Assembly: GCA_022842285.1 (NCBI GenBank)
Contig: JALHPV010000003.1
Span: forward strand, 19,433-83,432
Direction: 5' to 3'
DNA from: Kofleriaceae bacterium
Lineage (GTDB): Bacteria; Myxococcota_A; Polyangia; Haliangiales; Haliangiaceae
DNA: 64,000 bases
Shown: positions 26,108 to 36,219 of the stretch, piece after piece
Position numbering within the stretch: the first letter of the stretch is position 1
How the letters are laid out: each line of letters starts with the position of its first letter
Notes under the pieces: model-generated
What the model was told of the DNA's origin: nothing
Databases searched by the model: none
The model's input: only the letters and a program-made list of their open reading frames with translations
Translations under genes and position numbers: made by a program

Positions 26108-28260
26108 ATGACCCAGGACGAGGTCCTCGAAACTCCGCCGCCGCCGCCACCGGCCCCGCCGCCACCGCCGCCGCCACCCGAGCCGGTGCGGCTCGATCCT
26201 CGCGATCTGCTCTCCGCCCTCGAATGGCTCGCGGCGAGCGGACATGCCACGTTTGACCCGGTCGCAGCGCGCGAGGTGCTCGGTCCGGCGCCGCTCGACG
26301 CGACGGAGGCGAGCACGATCGAGCGCCTCGAGCGGTGTTGTGTAGCCACGGGCCTCACCCTCCGCTGGTCCGAACAGGGCCTGCGCGGGGCGGGTCGCGA
26401 GCAGCCGTGGGCCACCGTCATCCCGCAGACCGGGGCGGTCGTCTACATCGACCAGCGTCGCGCGGGCCGCTACCACATCCGGATCGCCCACCAGGGCGAG
26501 ACCACACAGCGGATCATGGGCCGGCGCGCGCTGGCCACACTCCTCGGGCTCGCGCCCACCGGGGTCACCGTCGGCATGTCGGTCGTCCCGCGGCTCCCCC
26601 TGGATCGGATCCGTCTCACGCCGCACGCCCATCCATTGCGCCGTCTGCTTCGGTTCGCGAGCCTCGAGCGCGCGGACATCTCGCTCGCCCTCGTCTACGG
26701 CATCTTCGTGGCGCTCGCCTCGCTGGCGGTGCCTATCTCCGTCCAGTCGCTCGTCAACACGGTCGCGTTCGGAAACGTGCTGCTGCCGGTCGCCGTGCTG
26801 ACGTTCATCGTCGCCGGCGTGCTGGCGCTGGGAGCGCTCACCCGGGCGCTCCAAGCGTACATCGTGGAGCAGATCCAGCAGCGCATGTTCGTGCGCGGCC
26901 TGCTCGACTTCACGACCCGGCTCCTCGACGCGCATCCATCGACCACCCGCCACATCGGAGTCGCGGACCTCACCACGCGCTTCCTCGAGATTCCGACGAT
27001 CCAGAAGACCGCCTCGGTGCTGATCCTCGATGGCTTCGACCTCACCCTGAAGGTCGTCGTGGGGCTCACGCTGCTCGCGTTCTACCACCCCACTCTCATG
27101 CTGTTCGCGGGCGCCATCGCCCTCGCCCTCGCCGCGGTCGTGTTCCTCGGCGGCCTGGGGGCCTTCGACACTGCACACGACGAGTCCGTCGCGAAGTACG
27201 CGGCCGTCTACTCGCTCGAGGGTGTCGTGCGCGCGCACGAACCTCTGCGCACCGGTGCGGGCCGCGCGTTCGCGCTCGCCAAGGCGGAGGCGCTCGCCCG
27301 CCGGTATCGCGAGGCGCGCGGTCAGCACTTCAGGAAGGTGCTCCGGCAGCTCGTCGGCAGTAGCCTCGTCCAGGTGATCGGCGCGGCGGCGCTCCTCGGT
27401 GTTGGCGCGGTGCTCGTGATCCGGGCGCAGCTCACACTCGGCCAGCTCGTCGCCTCCGAGCTCGTGTTCGCGACGATCAGCGCCGCCATCGTGAAGCTGC
27501 ACAAGCAGCTCGAAGCGGCTTACGACGCGGCGACCTCCGTCGAGAAGCTCGCCGGAGCACTCGAAATCCCCCCCGCCAGCACGGCCGGTGAGCTGCTCCA
27601 TGGCACCGGGCCGATGGCCGTCGAGCTACAGGAAGCGTGTCTGTCGCATCAGGACGGTCAGCTCGCGCAGGGTTCGCTCATCATCCCTGCGGGCGACCGC
27701 GTGTGCCTCACTGCCTCGGCCGGCGAAGGCCAGACCCTCCTGTGCGAGCTCCTCGGTGCGAGCCGCGCGCCGTCGAGTGGCACGATTCGGTATGATGGCG
27801 TCGACAGCCGCCTGCTCGACGCTGTCGAGGTCCAGTCGCAGATCGCGCTGGTCGCCGACCCGGCATTCATCGAGGACACCATCCTCGCGAACCTACGGCT
27901 CTGCGCGCCGCACGCCGATCTCGCGGCCGTGTCCAAGGTGATCGACGTCGTCGGGCTCTCCCCGGTCATCACGAGGCTACCCGATGGCCTCGCCACGGTG
28001 CTCGTGCGATCCGGCCGACCGCTCTCGCGCACGCAGCTCTGGCGGCTCGCACTGGCCCGTGCGCTGCTCGCACGTCCGCGCTTTCTCGTCCTCGATGGCG
28101 TGCTCGATCACCTTGGCTTGGTGGGCGAAGCCCGGCAGCAAGCCCTCGATGCGGTCTTCTCAACGACCGCCACGATCTTCGTCGTGTCCTACGCCCCCGA
28201 TGTCATCGCGCGCTGCCGCCGCGAGTACCGACTGCGCGCCGGTGTGCTTCAGGAGAACGC

Positions 28261-28264
<4 letters not shown>
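26108..28264 (+). CDS. Type I secretion-like ABC exporter subunit with degenerate ATPase domain
   Basis: 718 residues. A Pro-rich tail (about 9-25) and a domain at about 32-170 resemble the peptidase-like/CLD region of type I secretion ABC proteins but without a catalytic Cys. Membrane helices lie at about 195-450. The nucleotide-binding domain (about 495-718) keeps its fold but has lost catalytic residues: Walker A Lys is Gln542 and its first Gly is Ala536; LSGGQ reads LSRTQ (639-643); the Walker B Glu is Gly664 after LVLD; the H-loop His is Tyr (VVSYAPD). Hydrolysis looks impossible. Stop and the HlyD start overlap (ATGA). Either a structural pseudo-ATPase, a partner for another ABC, or a decaying gene with an intact frame. 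Confidence 0.85.
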
Positions 28265-29579
<1,315 letters not shown>

Positions 29580-29583
<4 letters not shown>

Positions 29584-30977
29584 TTCGTCTCGTCCTGATC
29601 GGTGCGCTCCTGGTCGGCGCGGGCTCCGCGCACGCCGACCCCCTCACGCTCGAGACGGTGGTCGCCTCGGCTCGCTCGCTCCACCCGGCGCGCGAGGCCG
29701 TCGCCACCGGGGTCGACCGCGCCGAGGCGCAGCAGCTCGTCGCGGAGGGCGCCTTCGATCCCAAGCTGAAGGTAGCGGGCACCGTCGTTCCCGTGGGCTA
29801 CTACGAGCGCCGCGTCGTCGACACCGAGCTCCGCCTCCCCACGAAGATCCAGGGCATCACGCCGTTCGTCGGCTGGCGCCTCGGCGACGGCAAGTTCGGC
29901 ATCTACGACGAGAAGCTCCGCACGCTCGACTACGGCGAGGTTCGGGGCGGCGTCGACGTCCCGATCCTCCGGGACCGTGAGATCGATCGGGCGCGCGCGG
30001 ATATCGCGAAGGCCGACCGCCTCGTGGCCGCGGCGGAGGCGGACATCGCGCAGCTCGAGCTGGACCTCCAGCGCGAGGCGGCGATCGCGTACTGGGACTG
30101 GGTCGCCGCCGGCCACCGCCTGACCGTGCGCCGGGCGCAACTCGCGATCGCCGAGGAGCGCGCGAGTGCCCTCCAGCGCCGCATCGAGACCGGCGATCTC
30201 CCGCGGATCGAGGCCGTCGATAACGAGCGCGTGATCGCGGCGCGCCAGGCGATCGTGGTCTCCGCCAACCGCGATGTCGTGAGGGCCAGCGAGGAGCTCT
30301 CGCTCTACCTCCGCGACGCCCAGGGCGCTCGGCGCGTCCCGACGCTCGACGAGCTGCCTCCCCTGCCTGCTGTCACCGCCGACGAGCTGCCCGCGGCCGC
30401 AGAGACGATGGCGGCCGCGCTGACCGTGTCGCCGGCCCTCGCTGCCAATGCGCGGCGCTCCGAGGCGATCGGGTTCGATCTCCGGGCCGCGCAGAACGCA
30501 TTGCTCCCCCGTCTCGACGTGACCGCGTTCGTCTCGCGCGACTTCGGGGATGCTCCCGAGGATCTCGTCGTCACGCAGCGCGAGACCGAGCTGGGCGTCG
30601 GCATGGTCTTCGAGATCCCCATCGGTCGCAGTGCGGCCCACGGCGCGCAAGCCACGGCGCGCGCGGAGGGCCGGCGCATCGGCGCCGAGCGGCGGTTGCT
30701 CGAGGATCGCGTGCGGATCGCCGTGCAAGTCGCGCGCGCTGATCTGGCGGCCGCGACCGAGCGGGCCGCGCTCGCGTCCCAGCAGGCGACCCTCGCCGAG
30801 GAGCTCGCCACCGCGGAGCGGACGCGGCTCGAACGCGGCGACGGCACGATCCTGCTCGTGAACCTGCGCGAGGAAGCAGCCGCCGATGCCGCCGCCGGGG
30901 TCGTCGATGCGACCGCGGACGTCCAGCGCGTGCTCGCGCGCATCGATGCCCTCCTCGCGCGTTCCTACGGCCCATGA
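29580..30977 (+). CDS. TolC-family outer-membrane efflux protein
   Basis: 465 residues from a GTG that overlaps the HlyD stop; a larger frame exists upstream but a signal peptide (MIRLVLIGALLVGAGSAHA) starts here. Two repeats of long helices flanking strand segments (LELDLQREAAIAYWDWVAAG; LEDRVRIAVQVARADLAAAT) are typical of TolC trimers, which form the outer-membrane exit duct. It completes a tripartite ABC-HlyD-TolC exporter. No cargo protein with RTX repeats or a leader peptide is evident nearby. Confidence 0.9.
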
Positions 30978-30982
30978 ACGGG

Positions 30983-31009
30983 AATGCTTCGGAACTTCAG
31001 GAATGTTCG
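30983..31009 (+). promoter_or_regulatory. Shared upstream motif, copy A (zf-TFIIB gene)
   Basis: A 27-nt block opening AATGCTTCGGAACTT. It begins 65 nt before the ATG at 31048 and matches copy B (32061) at 23 of 27 positions. Copy C lies on the minus strand (33981) at the same distance from its gene. Consensus of the first 15 bases: AAYRCTTCGRRWCTT. Probably a promoter or activator site. Confidence 0.6.
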
Positions 31010-31047
31010 CCGATGCGAACAGCCTTACTCCATGAGTGGAGGTGACC

Positions 31048-31314
31048 ATGGCGACTGCACGACTTGCTAACCCCACACCCGCGCACTGTCCTCGCTGCCC
31101 CGACCAGCCGCTGGTGCTGCAGAAGCGCAACAAGGTGGACATCGACGTATGTCCCCGGTGCCACGGCATCTGGCTCGATCGCTACGAGCTGGATGCGCTG
31201 ACGAGCCAAGCGATCGTGTTCGAACGCTACGCCGCGGCTCTCGCCGAGGATGGCGATAGCGATCTCTTGCCATCGCGCTTCGCGCGGCCGTCGCCCGTTC
31301 GGCGCCGTCCCTGA
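31048..31314 (+). CDS. zf-TFIIB (TFIIB zinc-ribbon) domain protein
   Basis: 88 residues from ATG 31048, chosen over GTG 31036 because GGAGGTG sits just before it. Two CxxC pairs (CPRCPDQP and CPRCHGIWLD) about 27 residues apart form the zf-TFIIB zinc ribbon; GIWLDRYELD is the conserved helix after the second pair. Family members are small bacterial proteins of unknown function. Motif copy A lies 65 nt upstream, linking its control to the HPF-like and lipoprotein units nearby. Confidence 0.88.
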   Translation: MATARLANPTPAHCPRCPDQPLVLQKRNKVDIDVCPRCHGIWLDRYELDALTSQAIVFERYAAALAEDGDSDLLPSRFARPSPVRRRP

Positions 31315-31367
31315 CCACTTCGCGCCCCGTAACCACGCCCCCGACCTGGGGCAGCTAGATCCGATAC

Positions 31368-32035
31368 GTGACTGATTCCCGAGGATGCAAGCGAGTCACC
31401 CTCATCCCCGGCGACGGCATTGGCCCCGAAGTCACCCGCACTGCTCAGCGTGCGATCGAAGCGACGGGCGTCGTGACCGCCCGGGAAGAACGGCGCGCCG
31501 GAGCCGCCGTGTTCCGCGACGGCATCCCGAGCGGCGTCCCGCCGGAGACCATCGCCTCGATCCGCGAGACGCGGGTCGCGCTGAAGGGCCCGCTCGAGAC
31601 CCCGATCGGCTTCGGCCCCACGGCCGTGATGCTCTCCGCGGACATGATGTTGCGTCACCTCGACGAGCTCGCCGCCGCTTCCGCCCCACCACGCCGGTTC
31701 GCCGGACGGTTGGCGTCGACATCTTCGTCGAGGCCGAAGGCAGCCCGCAGGAGCTCGGTCCTCGCATCGCCGCTCTCGCCGACGGGTTGCCGCTCCAGCT
31801 GAAGATGGTCTCGAATCGTGGCACCAAGGTCTTCCCGGTGGCCGGGGCCGTTCCGTCGTGCGTCGACCACTGGCGCTGCCGCTACGTGCTCCGTGACCCG
31901 GCGGGCACGGTCGACGACCGCGCGGTGATCGAGCTCCTCGGTCGCGTCGGCGCCGCCTTCCGGTGGATGCACGTCGAGAAGCTCGAGGAGCACGACGGGA
32001 AGGCCGCGTACACCAAGGCGCAGGGCGAAGACTGA
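31368..32035 (+). pseudogene. Isocitrate dehydrogenase remnant (internal deletion and frameshift)
   Basis: From GTG 31368 the frame gives the N-terminal strand of an isocitrate/isopropylmalate dehydrogenase (VTLIPGDGIGPEV ... LKGPLETPIGFG), then jumps at about 31615 to what is normally near the end of the catalytic domain (PTAVMLSADMMLRHLDE). The frame is then lost at about 31665-31690, and the following frame encodes the C-terminal extension of Thermus/Rickettsia-type NADP enzymes (VGVDIFVEAEGSP, MVSNRGTKVFP, DHWRCR, WMHVEKLEEHDG, KAQGED, stop at 32035). Roughly 280 central residues, including the metal- and substrate-binding site, are missing. No single frame encodes a product. A functional copy must exist elsewhere if the cycle is complete. 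Confidence 0.85.
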
Positions 32036-32060
32036 CGCATCGCTCCGGTTTGATGCCGGA

Positions 32061-32087
32061 AATGCTTCGGATCTTCTGGAGTGTGCG
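32061..32087 (+). promoter_or_regulatory. Shared upstream motif, copy B (65-residue protein/HPF unit)
   Basis: Opens AATGCTTCGGATCTT; 23 of 27 bases match copy A. It starts 65 nt before the ATG at 32126, exactly the same spacing as copy A, just downstream of the pseudogene's stop. Confidence 0.6.
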
Positions 32088-32125
32088 GGGCCCCGACGTG
32101 CTGCACAAACAGAGCGGAGGAAACG

Positions 32126-32323
32126 ATGCCCAGCGCGCGAGGTACCCGGTCCCCGGCCCCACCCCCGATGCAGGTCGAGCTCCCACTCGCGGAGGTCATG
32201 GATCTGATCGATCAGGAGATCGATCTCGATCTGGACCGTGCCGACCGTGCAGGAAACGTCGCGCGACGCTTCCAACCTTTGGTATCGACCCACGCCCGGA
32301 GAGGCCCCAGGTTCGAACCATGA
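32126..32323 (+). CDS. 65-residue hypothetical protein coupled to HPF-like gene
   Basis: Starts at ATG 32126 behind a strong GCGGAGG ribosome site. Its stop TGA overlaps the ATG of the HPF-like gene (ATGA at 32320-32323), a classic coupling. The N-terminus is Pro/Arg-rich; an acidic helix follows (VMDLIDQEIDLDLDRADRAG), then a basic tail. No family recognised. Copy B of the shared motif lies 65 nt upstream. The frame is open further upstream, but that part runs into the motif and lacks a ribosome site. Confidence 0.65.
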   Translation: MPSARGTRSPAPPPMQVELPLAEVMDLIDQEIDLDLDRADRAGNVARRFQPLVSTHARRGPRFEP

Positions 32324-32634
32324 AGATCAACGTGCGGTCCCTCGGAATCCCCCTCTCCGACGACCTTGAAGCCCTGGTCGAGCGCCGGGTCCGGTACGGA
32401 CTGACCCGGTTCGCCGAGTCGGTTCACGAAGTCCACGTGACCCTCGATGATCTGAACGGGCCGCGCGGCGGACTGGACAAGGTGTGCCGGATGCGGGTCC
32501 GTACCGGCCGACGCCGCCTGTGCATCGTCGAGCAGCGCGCGAGCTCGATCGAGGCCGCGGTGAGCTCGGCCGCTGCCCGAGCGGCCCGCGCGGTGGCCCG
32601 CGAGCTGGCCCACGCGCACGAAGTGCGGCCGTGA
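32320..32634 (+). CDS. HPF/RaiA family ribosome-hibernation-like protein (copy 2)
   Basis: 104 residues. Strand-helix-strand-strand-strand-helix order: MKINVRSLGIP, then helix DDLEALVERRVRYGLTRFAE, strand VHEVHVTLDDLNGP, strands CRMRVRTGRRRLCIVEQRA, helix SIEAAVSSAAARAARAVARE. This is the HPF/RaiA (S30AE) fold; such proteins bind the 30S decoding site and silence ribosomes in stationary phase. It is the short form, without the dimerising C-terminal domain. Basic residues line the last helix. Translationally coupled to the 65-residue ORF and convergent, with a 3-nt gap, with the NhaR-like copy 2. Confidence 0.85.
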   Translation: MKINVRSLGIPLSDDLEALVERRVRYGLTRFAESVHEVHVTLDDLNGPRGGLDKVCRMRVRTGRRRLCIVEQRASSIEAAVSSAAARAARAVARELAHAHEVRP

Positions 32635-32637
32635 CGA

Positions 32638-33537
32638 TCAGCCGAACAGCTTCTCGCGCGCCTGCTCGCGGACCGCGATCACCGCGGGATGCACGAGCTT
32701 CCGCTCACCCGAGATGGCGTAGTACCGCTCCTTGATCTCCGGCACCTCGATGACCGAAGTCAGCACGTACCGCGCACAGATGGTCTCGGCGATCACGGTG
32801 GGCACGAAGATCGCGCCCATCTGGTCGGCGGCGAACGCCTTCAGCAAGGCGCTGTCCTCCGCCTCGGCGATGACGTCGACCTCGATCTCGTGACGCGCCA
32901 GCCAGTGGTCGATCTCGCGCCGCAGGGGCGAGCCCGGCAGCGGCAACAGGAGCGGAGCCCCCCGCAGCGACTCGGGGAAGTTCCGCCGCATCGCCGCCGC
33001 CAGGTCGCGGTGCGCCACCAGGGACACCGTCGTCTCGCCGAGCAAGTGGTTGTAGGCCCGGATGCCGGCGTCGGGCGGGAGGGGGGAATCGGCGATCACC
33101 ACGTCCAGCTCGTGCGCGCCGAGTTGTTCGAGCAGGCGGTCGAAGCGATCTTCGAGACACGTGAGCCGCCATGGCTCCTCGCTGCGCAGCACCGGACCGA
33201 GGAGCGTCCGCACGAGGTGCTTGGGGACGACGTCGGCGATCCCGATGCGGATGCGGGGGATGCGGCCACTCGCACGCGCGCGGAACGTGTTCATCAGCTC
33301 CTGGCCGAGGGAGAAGATCTCGTCGGCGTACTCGTACGCGACCTTGCCGAGCTCGGTCAGCTCGAGCTTGCGCCCACGCTTCTCGAACAGGGCGTGCCCG
33401 AGGATCTCCTCGAGGCGATGGATCTGCCCGCTCAGCGCCGACTGGGACAGCCGGAGCTTCTTTCCGGCTGGCGCTAGCCCACCTTCCTTTGCAACGGTCC
33501 AGAAATAGAGGAGGTGGTGGTAGTTCAGCCAATCCAT
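32638..33537 (-). CDS. LysR family regulator, NhaR-like (copy 2)
   Basis: 299 residues from ATG 33537; the frame is open further upstream but MDWLNYHHLLYFWTVAKEGG marks the true N-terminus and matches copy 1 (24812) almost residue for residue. The HTH (LSQSALSGQIHRLEEILG) and effector domain are intact, ending AVREQAREKLFG. Same length as copy 1 and similar throughout. Its stop is 3 nt from the stop of the HPF-like gene opposite. No antiporter is adjacent, so its targets may be local stress genes; inference only. Confidence 0.9.
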   Translation of the reverse strand: MDWLNYHHLLYFWTVAKEGGLAPAGKKLRLSQSALSGQIHRLEEILGHALFEKRGRKLELTELGKVAYEYADEIFSLGQELMNTFRARASGRIPRIRIGIADVVPKHLVRTLLGPVLRSEEPWRLTCLEDRFDRLLEQLGAHELDVVIADSPLPPDAGIRAYNHLLGETTVSLVAHRDLAAAMRRNFPESLRGAPLLLPLPGSPLRREIDHWLARHEIEVDVIAEAEDSALLKAFAADQMGAIFVPTVIAETICARYVLTSVIEVPEIKERYYAISGERKLVHPAVIAVREQAREKLFG

Positions 33538-33545
33538 GGTGCGGG

Positions 33546-33845
33546 TCAGGGCTCCTCGAGGAAGAGTGGCTGGATCGGCAGGGCCGCGTCCATCCCCGCG
33601 AGCGACGGAGGTGGTGTCGTTGGCTGCCAGCCGACGTCTCGCCACCTGTGCCAGCGCCCGTGTTCCCAGAGCCAGTATCCGCCATCGGCGAGGAAGACGG
33701 GCTCCGTGAGCCCCGTGACGAGCTGGGCTCCCGGCGCGAGGTAGACGGTCTCCCCGTGGCCGCGCACCGGCACCGGGCCCCCCGACGCCGCGTTGACCGC
33801 GCACCCCGTCGCGAGGGCGGCGGCCACGAGCAGCGCCTTGGTCAT
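33546..33845 (-). CDS. Small hypothetical lipoprotein
   Basis: 99 residues. Signal peptide with lipobox LATGC (Cys at about 15). The mature part is short, with a Trp/Tyr-rich stretch (GGYWLWEHGRWHRW) that recalls YXWGxW-type periplasmic motifs, and a Pro-rich end. Its ATG overlaps the stop of the 24-residue ORF upstream (ATGA). It ends 8 nt before the NhaR-like start on the same strand, so the three may be one operon. Confidence 0.7.
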   Translation of the reverse strand: MTKALLVAAALATGCAVNAASGGPVPVRGHGETVYLAPGAQLVTGLTEPVFLADGGYWLWEHGRWHRWRDVGWQPTTPPPSLAGMDAALPIQPLFLEEP

Positions 33846-33916
33846 GAAGCCTCCTGGGACGTGAGCACTCGCGCGGCGCTGTGCTCCGGGACTCTGAACC
33901 GGATCTTGGACGGCAT
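33842..33916 (-). CDS. 24-residue small ORF coupled to the lipoprotein gene
   Basis: MPSKIRFRVPEHSAAR and eight further residues, from ATG 33916 with a strong GAGGAGGA ribosome site, ending in an ATGA overlap with the lipoprotein start. Motif copy C begins 65 nt upstream of this ATG, the same spacing seen at 31048 and 32126, which supports this as the first start of the transcript. It could be a functional microprotein or a coupling leader. Confidence 0.5.
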   Translation of the reverse strand: MPSKIRFRVPEHSAARVLTSQEAS

Positions 33917-33954
33917 GGTTCCTCCTCGTCCCACCGTGCCTCGGCGCCGAAGAA

Positions 33955-33981
33955 ACGTAAGTTCACAAGTCTCGAAGTGTT
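33955..33981 (-). promoter_or_regulatory. Shared upstream motif, copy C (24-residue ORF/lipoprotein unit)
   Basis: Read on the minus strand from 33981 it opens AACACTTCGAGACTT, matching the consensus AAYRCTTCGRRWCTT. It is less similar to A and B after the first 15 bases. Its 5' base is 65 nt from the start codon at 33916, identical to the other two copies. Confidence 0.5.
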
Positions 33982-34056
33982 CCACGCGAACTTGCGCAGC
34001 ATCAGGGCCTCTACTTCGTCCTACGGTGTGCGTCTGACCGCTCGATGGAGGACCTG

Positions 34057-34455
34057 ATGACACAGGAGCTCGGATCGTTGCCCCCGCCCGTTTCGATGGG
34101 CCTGGCCCGTGTGGCCGTCCGCGGCGCCGACGACCGCGGGCTGCGGCGGAGCATTCGCGAGACGGCGTGCGGCCTCCTGACGGAGTCCAATGGCCTGCGC
34201 GAGGTCACGGTGCGGCTCCGACGTCAGACGTCGACCCCTGCCTGGGAGTGCAGCGTATGGGCGGCGGGACGAAGCGGCCCGCTCCTGCTTGTCACCTCCG
34301 GGGATGATCCCCTCGCGTGTGTGCGGCGCGCGGTCGAGCTCGTCCAGGCTCGCGGGTCCACCTCCGAGCCCGAGACCCTCGAAGCGAGTGCGCACGTTGT
34401 ACGTAAGAGCCCGCACGCGAATTACGAGCTGGCTAGCCAGCTAGCCAGCGAGTGA
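34057..34455 (+). CDS. HPF-like small protein (copy 3, divergent)
   Basis: 132 residues from ATG 34057, preferred over 34045 because TGGAGG lies 6 nt before it. After a polar leader the order strand (LARVAVRGADD), helix (RGLRRSIRETACGLLTESNG), strand (LREVTVRLRRQT), two strands, helix (DPLACVRRAVELVQARG) follows the HPF/RaiA plan, with key basic positions less conserved than copy 2. It has a C-terminal tail of about 35 residues. The last codons contain a 9-bp hairpin (34428-34449). Function as a ribosome factor is inference; it could be another small alpha/beta protein. Confidence 0.55.
   Translation: MTQELGSLPPPVSMGLARVAVRGADDRGLRRSIRETACGLLTESNGLREVTVRLRRQTSTPAWECSVWAAGRSGPLLLVTSGDDPLACVRRAVELVQARGSTSEPETLEASAHVVRKSPHANYELASQLASE
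34428..34449 (+). terminator. Hairpin in the last codons of the third HPF-like gene
   Basis: GCTGGCTAG (34428-34436) pairs with CTAGCCAGC (34441-34449) around a CCAG loop, nine perfect pairs just inside the coding end. No T-run follows. It may protect or end the mRNA. Confidence 0.35.
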
Positions 34456-34566
34456 GGCGACCACGTCGCGGAACGCCGCTCGACGGTCGCGTCTCCTCAC
34501 CAGGCTTCGCCGTGTTGCGTCGCGTCATCGACGGAACACATCGTGCTTACGGGCCACGCATCTACC

Positions 34567-36219
34567 ATGCGTTTGCTTCGCTTAGCTTCCCTCCTGCTGT
34601 TGCCGCTCGTGGCCTGCACTTCCACCAAGGACGAGACCAAGGGCTTGGTCGACGAGAGTGAGCCGCCTTCGATCCCCGTCGCCGGTCCCAAGGGAGACGA
34701 GGCGTCATCGCGCGTCACCGTGAACGTCCAGTCGCCGCACCCCTACGGCAACAACGTCAACCGCGTGTTCCCGGTGTCGCTCGCCGGCCTCCCCGCGTGC
34801 ACGCAGGAGGCGCGCCTGCACTTCAAGGTGCTGCGCACCGAGCCCGCGTACGACTTCGTCGTCGTCGAGCCATCGGGTAGCGAGCCGCAGTCGTTCGACG
34901 GCAACCGCGATGACACCTGGACGGAGTGGTTCCCGGCCACGAACGCCCAGAGCGTGAACGTTCGCCTCGACACCGACGGCTCCATCACGCGCCACGGCTT
35001 CGAGATCGACGCCGTCGAGTGGCAGGGGCAGCCGGCTGGTTGCCCACAGATCCGCCCGCAGCCGTGCGGCGAGGGGTTCGTCGATATCCAGAAGCGCCCC
35101 GGCACGTGCGAGTGCCCCGTGCTGCCGATCTGTGTCGCGCTCGATTCCGTCGAGGTTCGCCACTCCATCTCGCTCAGCTTCAACGTGGACGTGAAGATCG
35201 CGAACGGCACCCGCGCCACCCACGGTCGCCCGGGTTTGGCCGACGGCATCGAGTACAAGGACGTCGGCACGCTCGACGCCGCGAAGCTCACGTCCTTTCT
35301 CCGCCGCGCCGGCGAGACCGGCAGCCTACGCCTCGCGAGCTACGACACGTTCGTGCAGGTCGATCGCGGTTCGCGTCGTGACGAGCTGACGATCACGGCC
35401 GGTGACACCGCCGTCAGCTTCGTCGCCAACGAAGGAGCGCACCCCGCCGCCGTGCAGGCACTCATGGACGAGTTCGCCGGCCTCTTCACCTGCGAGAGCG
35501 GCGAGCTCACCTGCGGTGATGGCTTCACGTGCCAGGAGGGCGCGTGCATCGTCGAGCAGAGCTGCGTGTGTCCTGCCCTGTACGACCCCGTGTGCGGCGC
35601 CAACGGTCAGACGTACTCCAACGGCTGCGCGGCGGGCTGCGCGAACGCGGAGGTCGTCCACGACGGCGAGTGCGGCATCGCCGGTGATCTGTGCGGCGGG
35701 TTCTTCGCGTTCCCGTGCGCGGAGGGCTTCCGCTGCCGCTACGAGGGCGGCTTCACCGCGCCTTATCCCGACGCGAGCGGCAACTGCGTCACGGAGACGT
35801 ACTGCGATGTGCCCGCCGACTGCGCGGACCTCCCCCACCCAGCCGTCCTCGGCTCGTGGACGTGCGAGACGAACACGTGTGGCTGGCAGGCGGGCGCGCA
35901 ATGGCGTCCCGTGCCGAATGGTCGCTTCGAGACTGCGCACCCGTACGCGAACAGCGCGAGCGTGTGGAAGGAGGTCTACCTCCCCGCCGAGGCCCAGGCG
36001 ATTCGCCTGAACACGGCGAGCTTCCGGCTCGAGCGCAACTACGACTTCCTCGAGGTGTGGTCCTGGACGAACGGCGCTTGGGTCCGCACGAAGCGCTACA
36101 CCGGCACCACCGGCCCTGCCCTCACCGAGGAGCTCGCGGGTCGCTACTTCTACCTGCGATTCGTGTCGGACAGCTCGGTCACCGACCAGGGCTTCCGTCT
36201 CGACGTGGAGTGGCGCTGA
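34567..36219 (+). CDS. Kazal-domain lipoprotein with two CUB-like domains
   Basis: 550 residues from ATG 34567 (an in-frame upstream ATG at 34543 gives a poorer signal). Lipobox LVAC. Domains: beta sandwich at about 58-160 (SPHPYGNNVNRVF ... AYDFVVVEPSG ... SITRHGFEIDAVEW); a cysteine cluster; a long strand-rich region; a Kazal-type inhibitor at about 332-369 (CVCPALYDPVCGANGQTYSN with the expected Cys pattern); another cysteine-rich segment; and a second copy of the first domain at about 450-550 (TAHPYANSASVWK ... NYDFLEVWSW ... TDQGFRLDVEW). The repeated domain resembles CUB. Likely a surface protease inhibitor. The 3' end overlaps the convergent gene by 41 nt. Confidence 0.82.
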   Translation: MRLLRLASLLLLPLVACTSTKDETKGLVDESEPPSIPVAGPKGDEASSRVTVNVQSPHPYGNNVNRVFPVSLAGLPACTQEARLHFKVLRTEPAYDFVVVEPSGSEPQSFDGNRDDTWTEWFPATNAQSVNVRLDTDGSITRHGFEIDAVEWQGQPAGCPQIRPQPCGEGFVDIQKRPGTCECPVLPICVALDSVEVRHSISLSFNVDVKIANGTRATHGRPGLADGIEYKDVGTLDAAKLTSFLRRAGETGSLRLASYDTFVQVDRGSRRDELTITAGDTAVSFVANEGAHPAAVQALMDEFAGLFTCESGELTCGDGFTCQEGACIVEQSCVCPALYDPVCGANGQTYSNGCAAGCANAEVVHDGECGIAGDLCGGFFAFPCAEGFRCRYEGGFTAPYPDASGNCVTETYCDVPADCADLPHPAVLGSWTCETNTCGWQAGAQWRPVPNGRFETAHPYANSASVWKEVYLPAEAQAIRLNTASFRLERNYDFLEVWSWTNGAWVRTKRYTGTTGPALTEELAGRYFYLRFVSDSSVTDQGFRLDVEWR

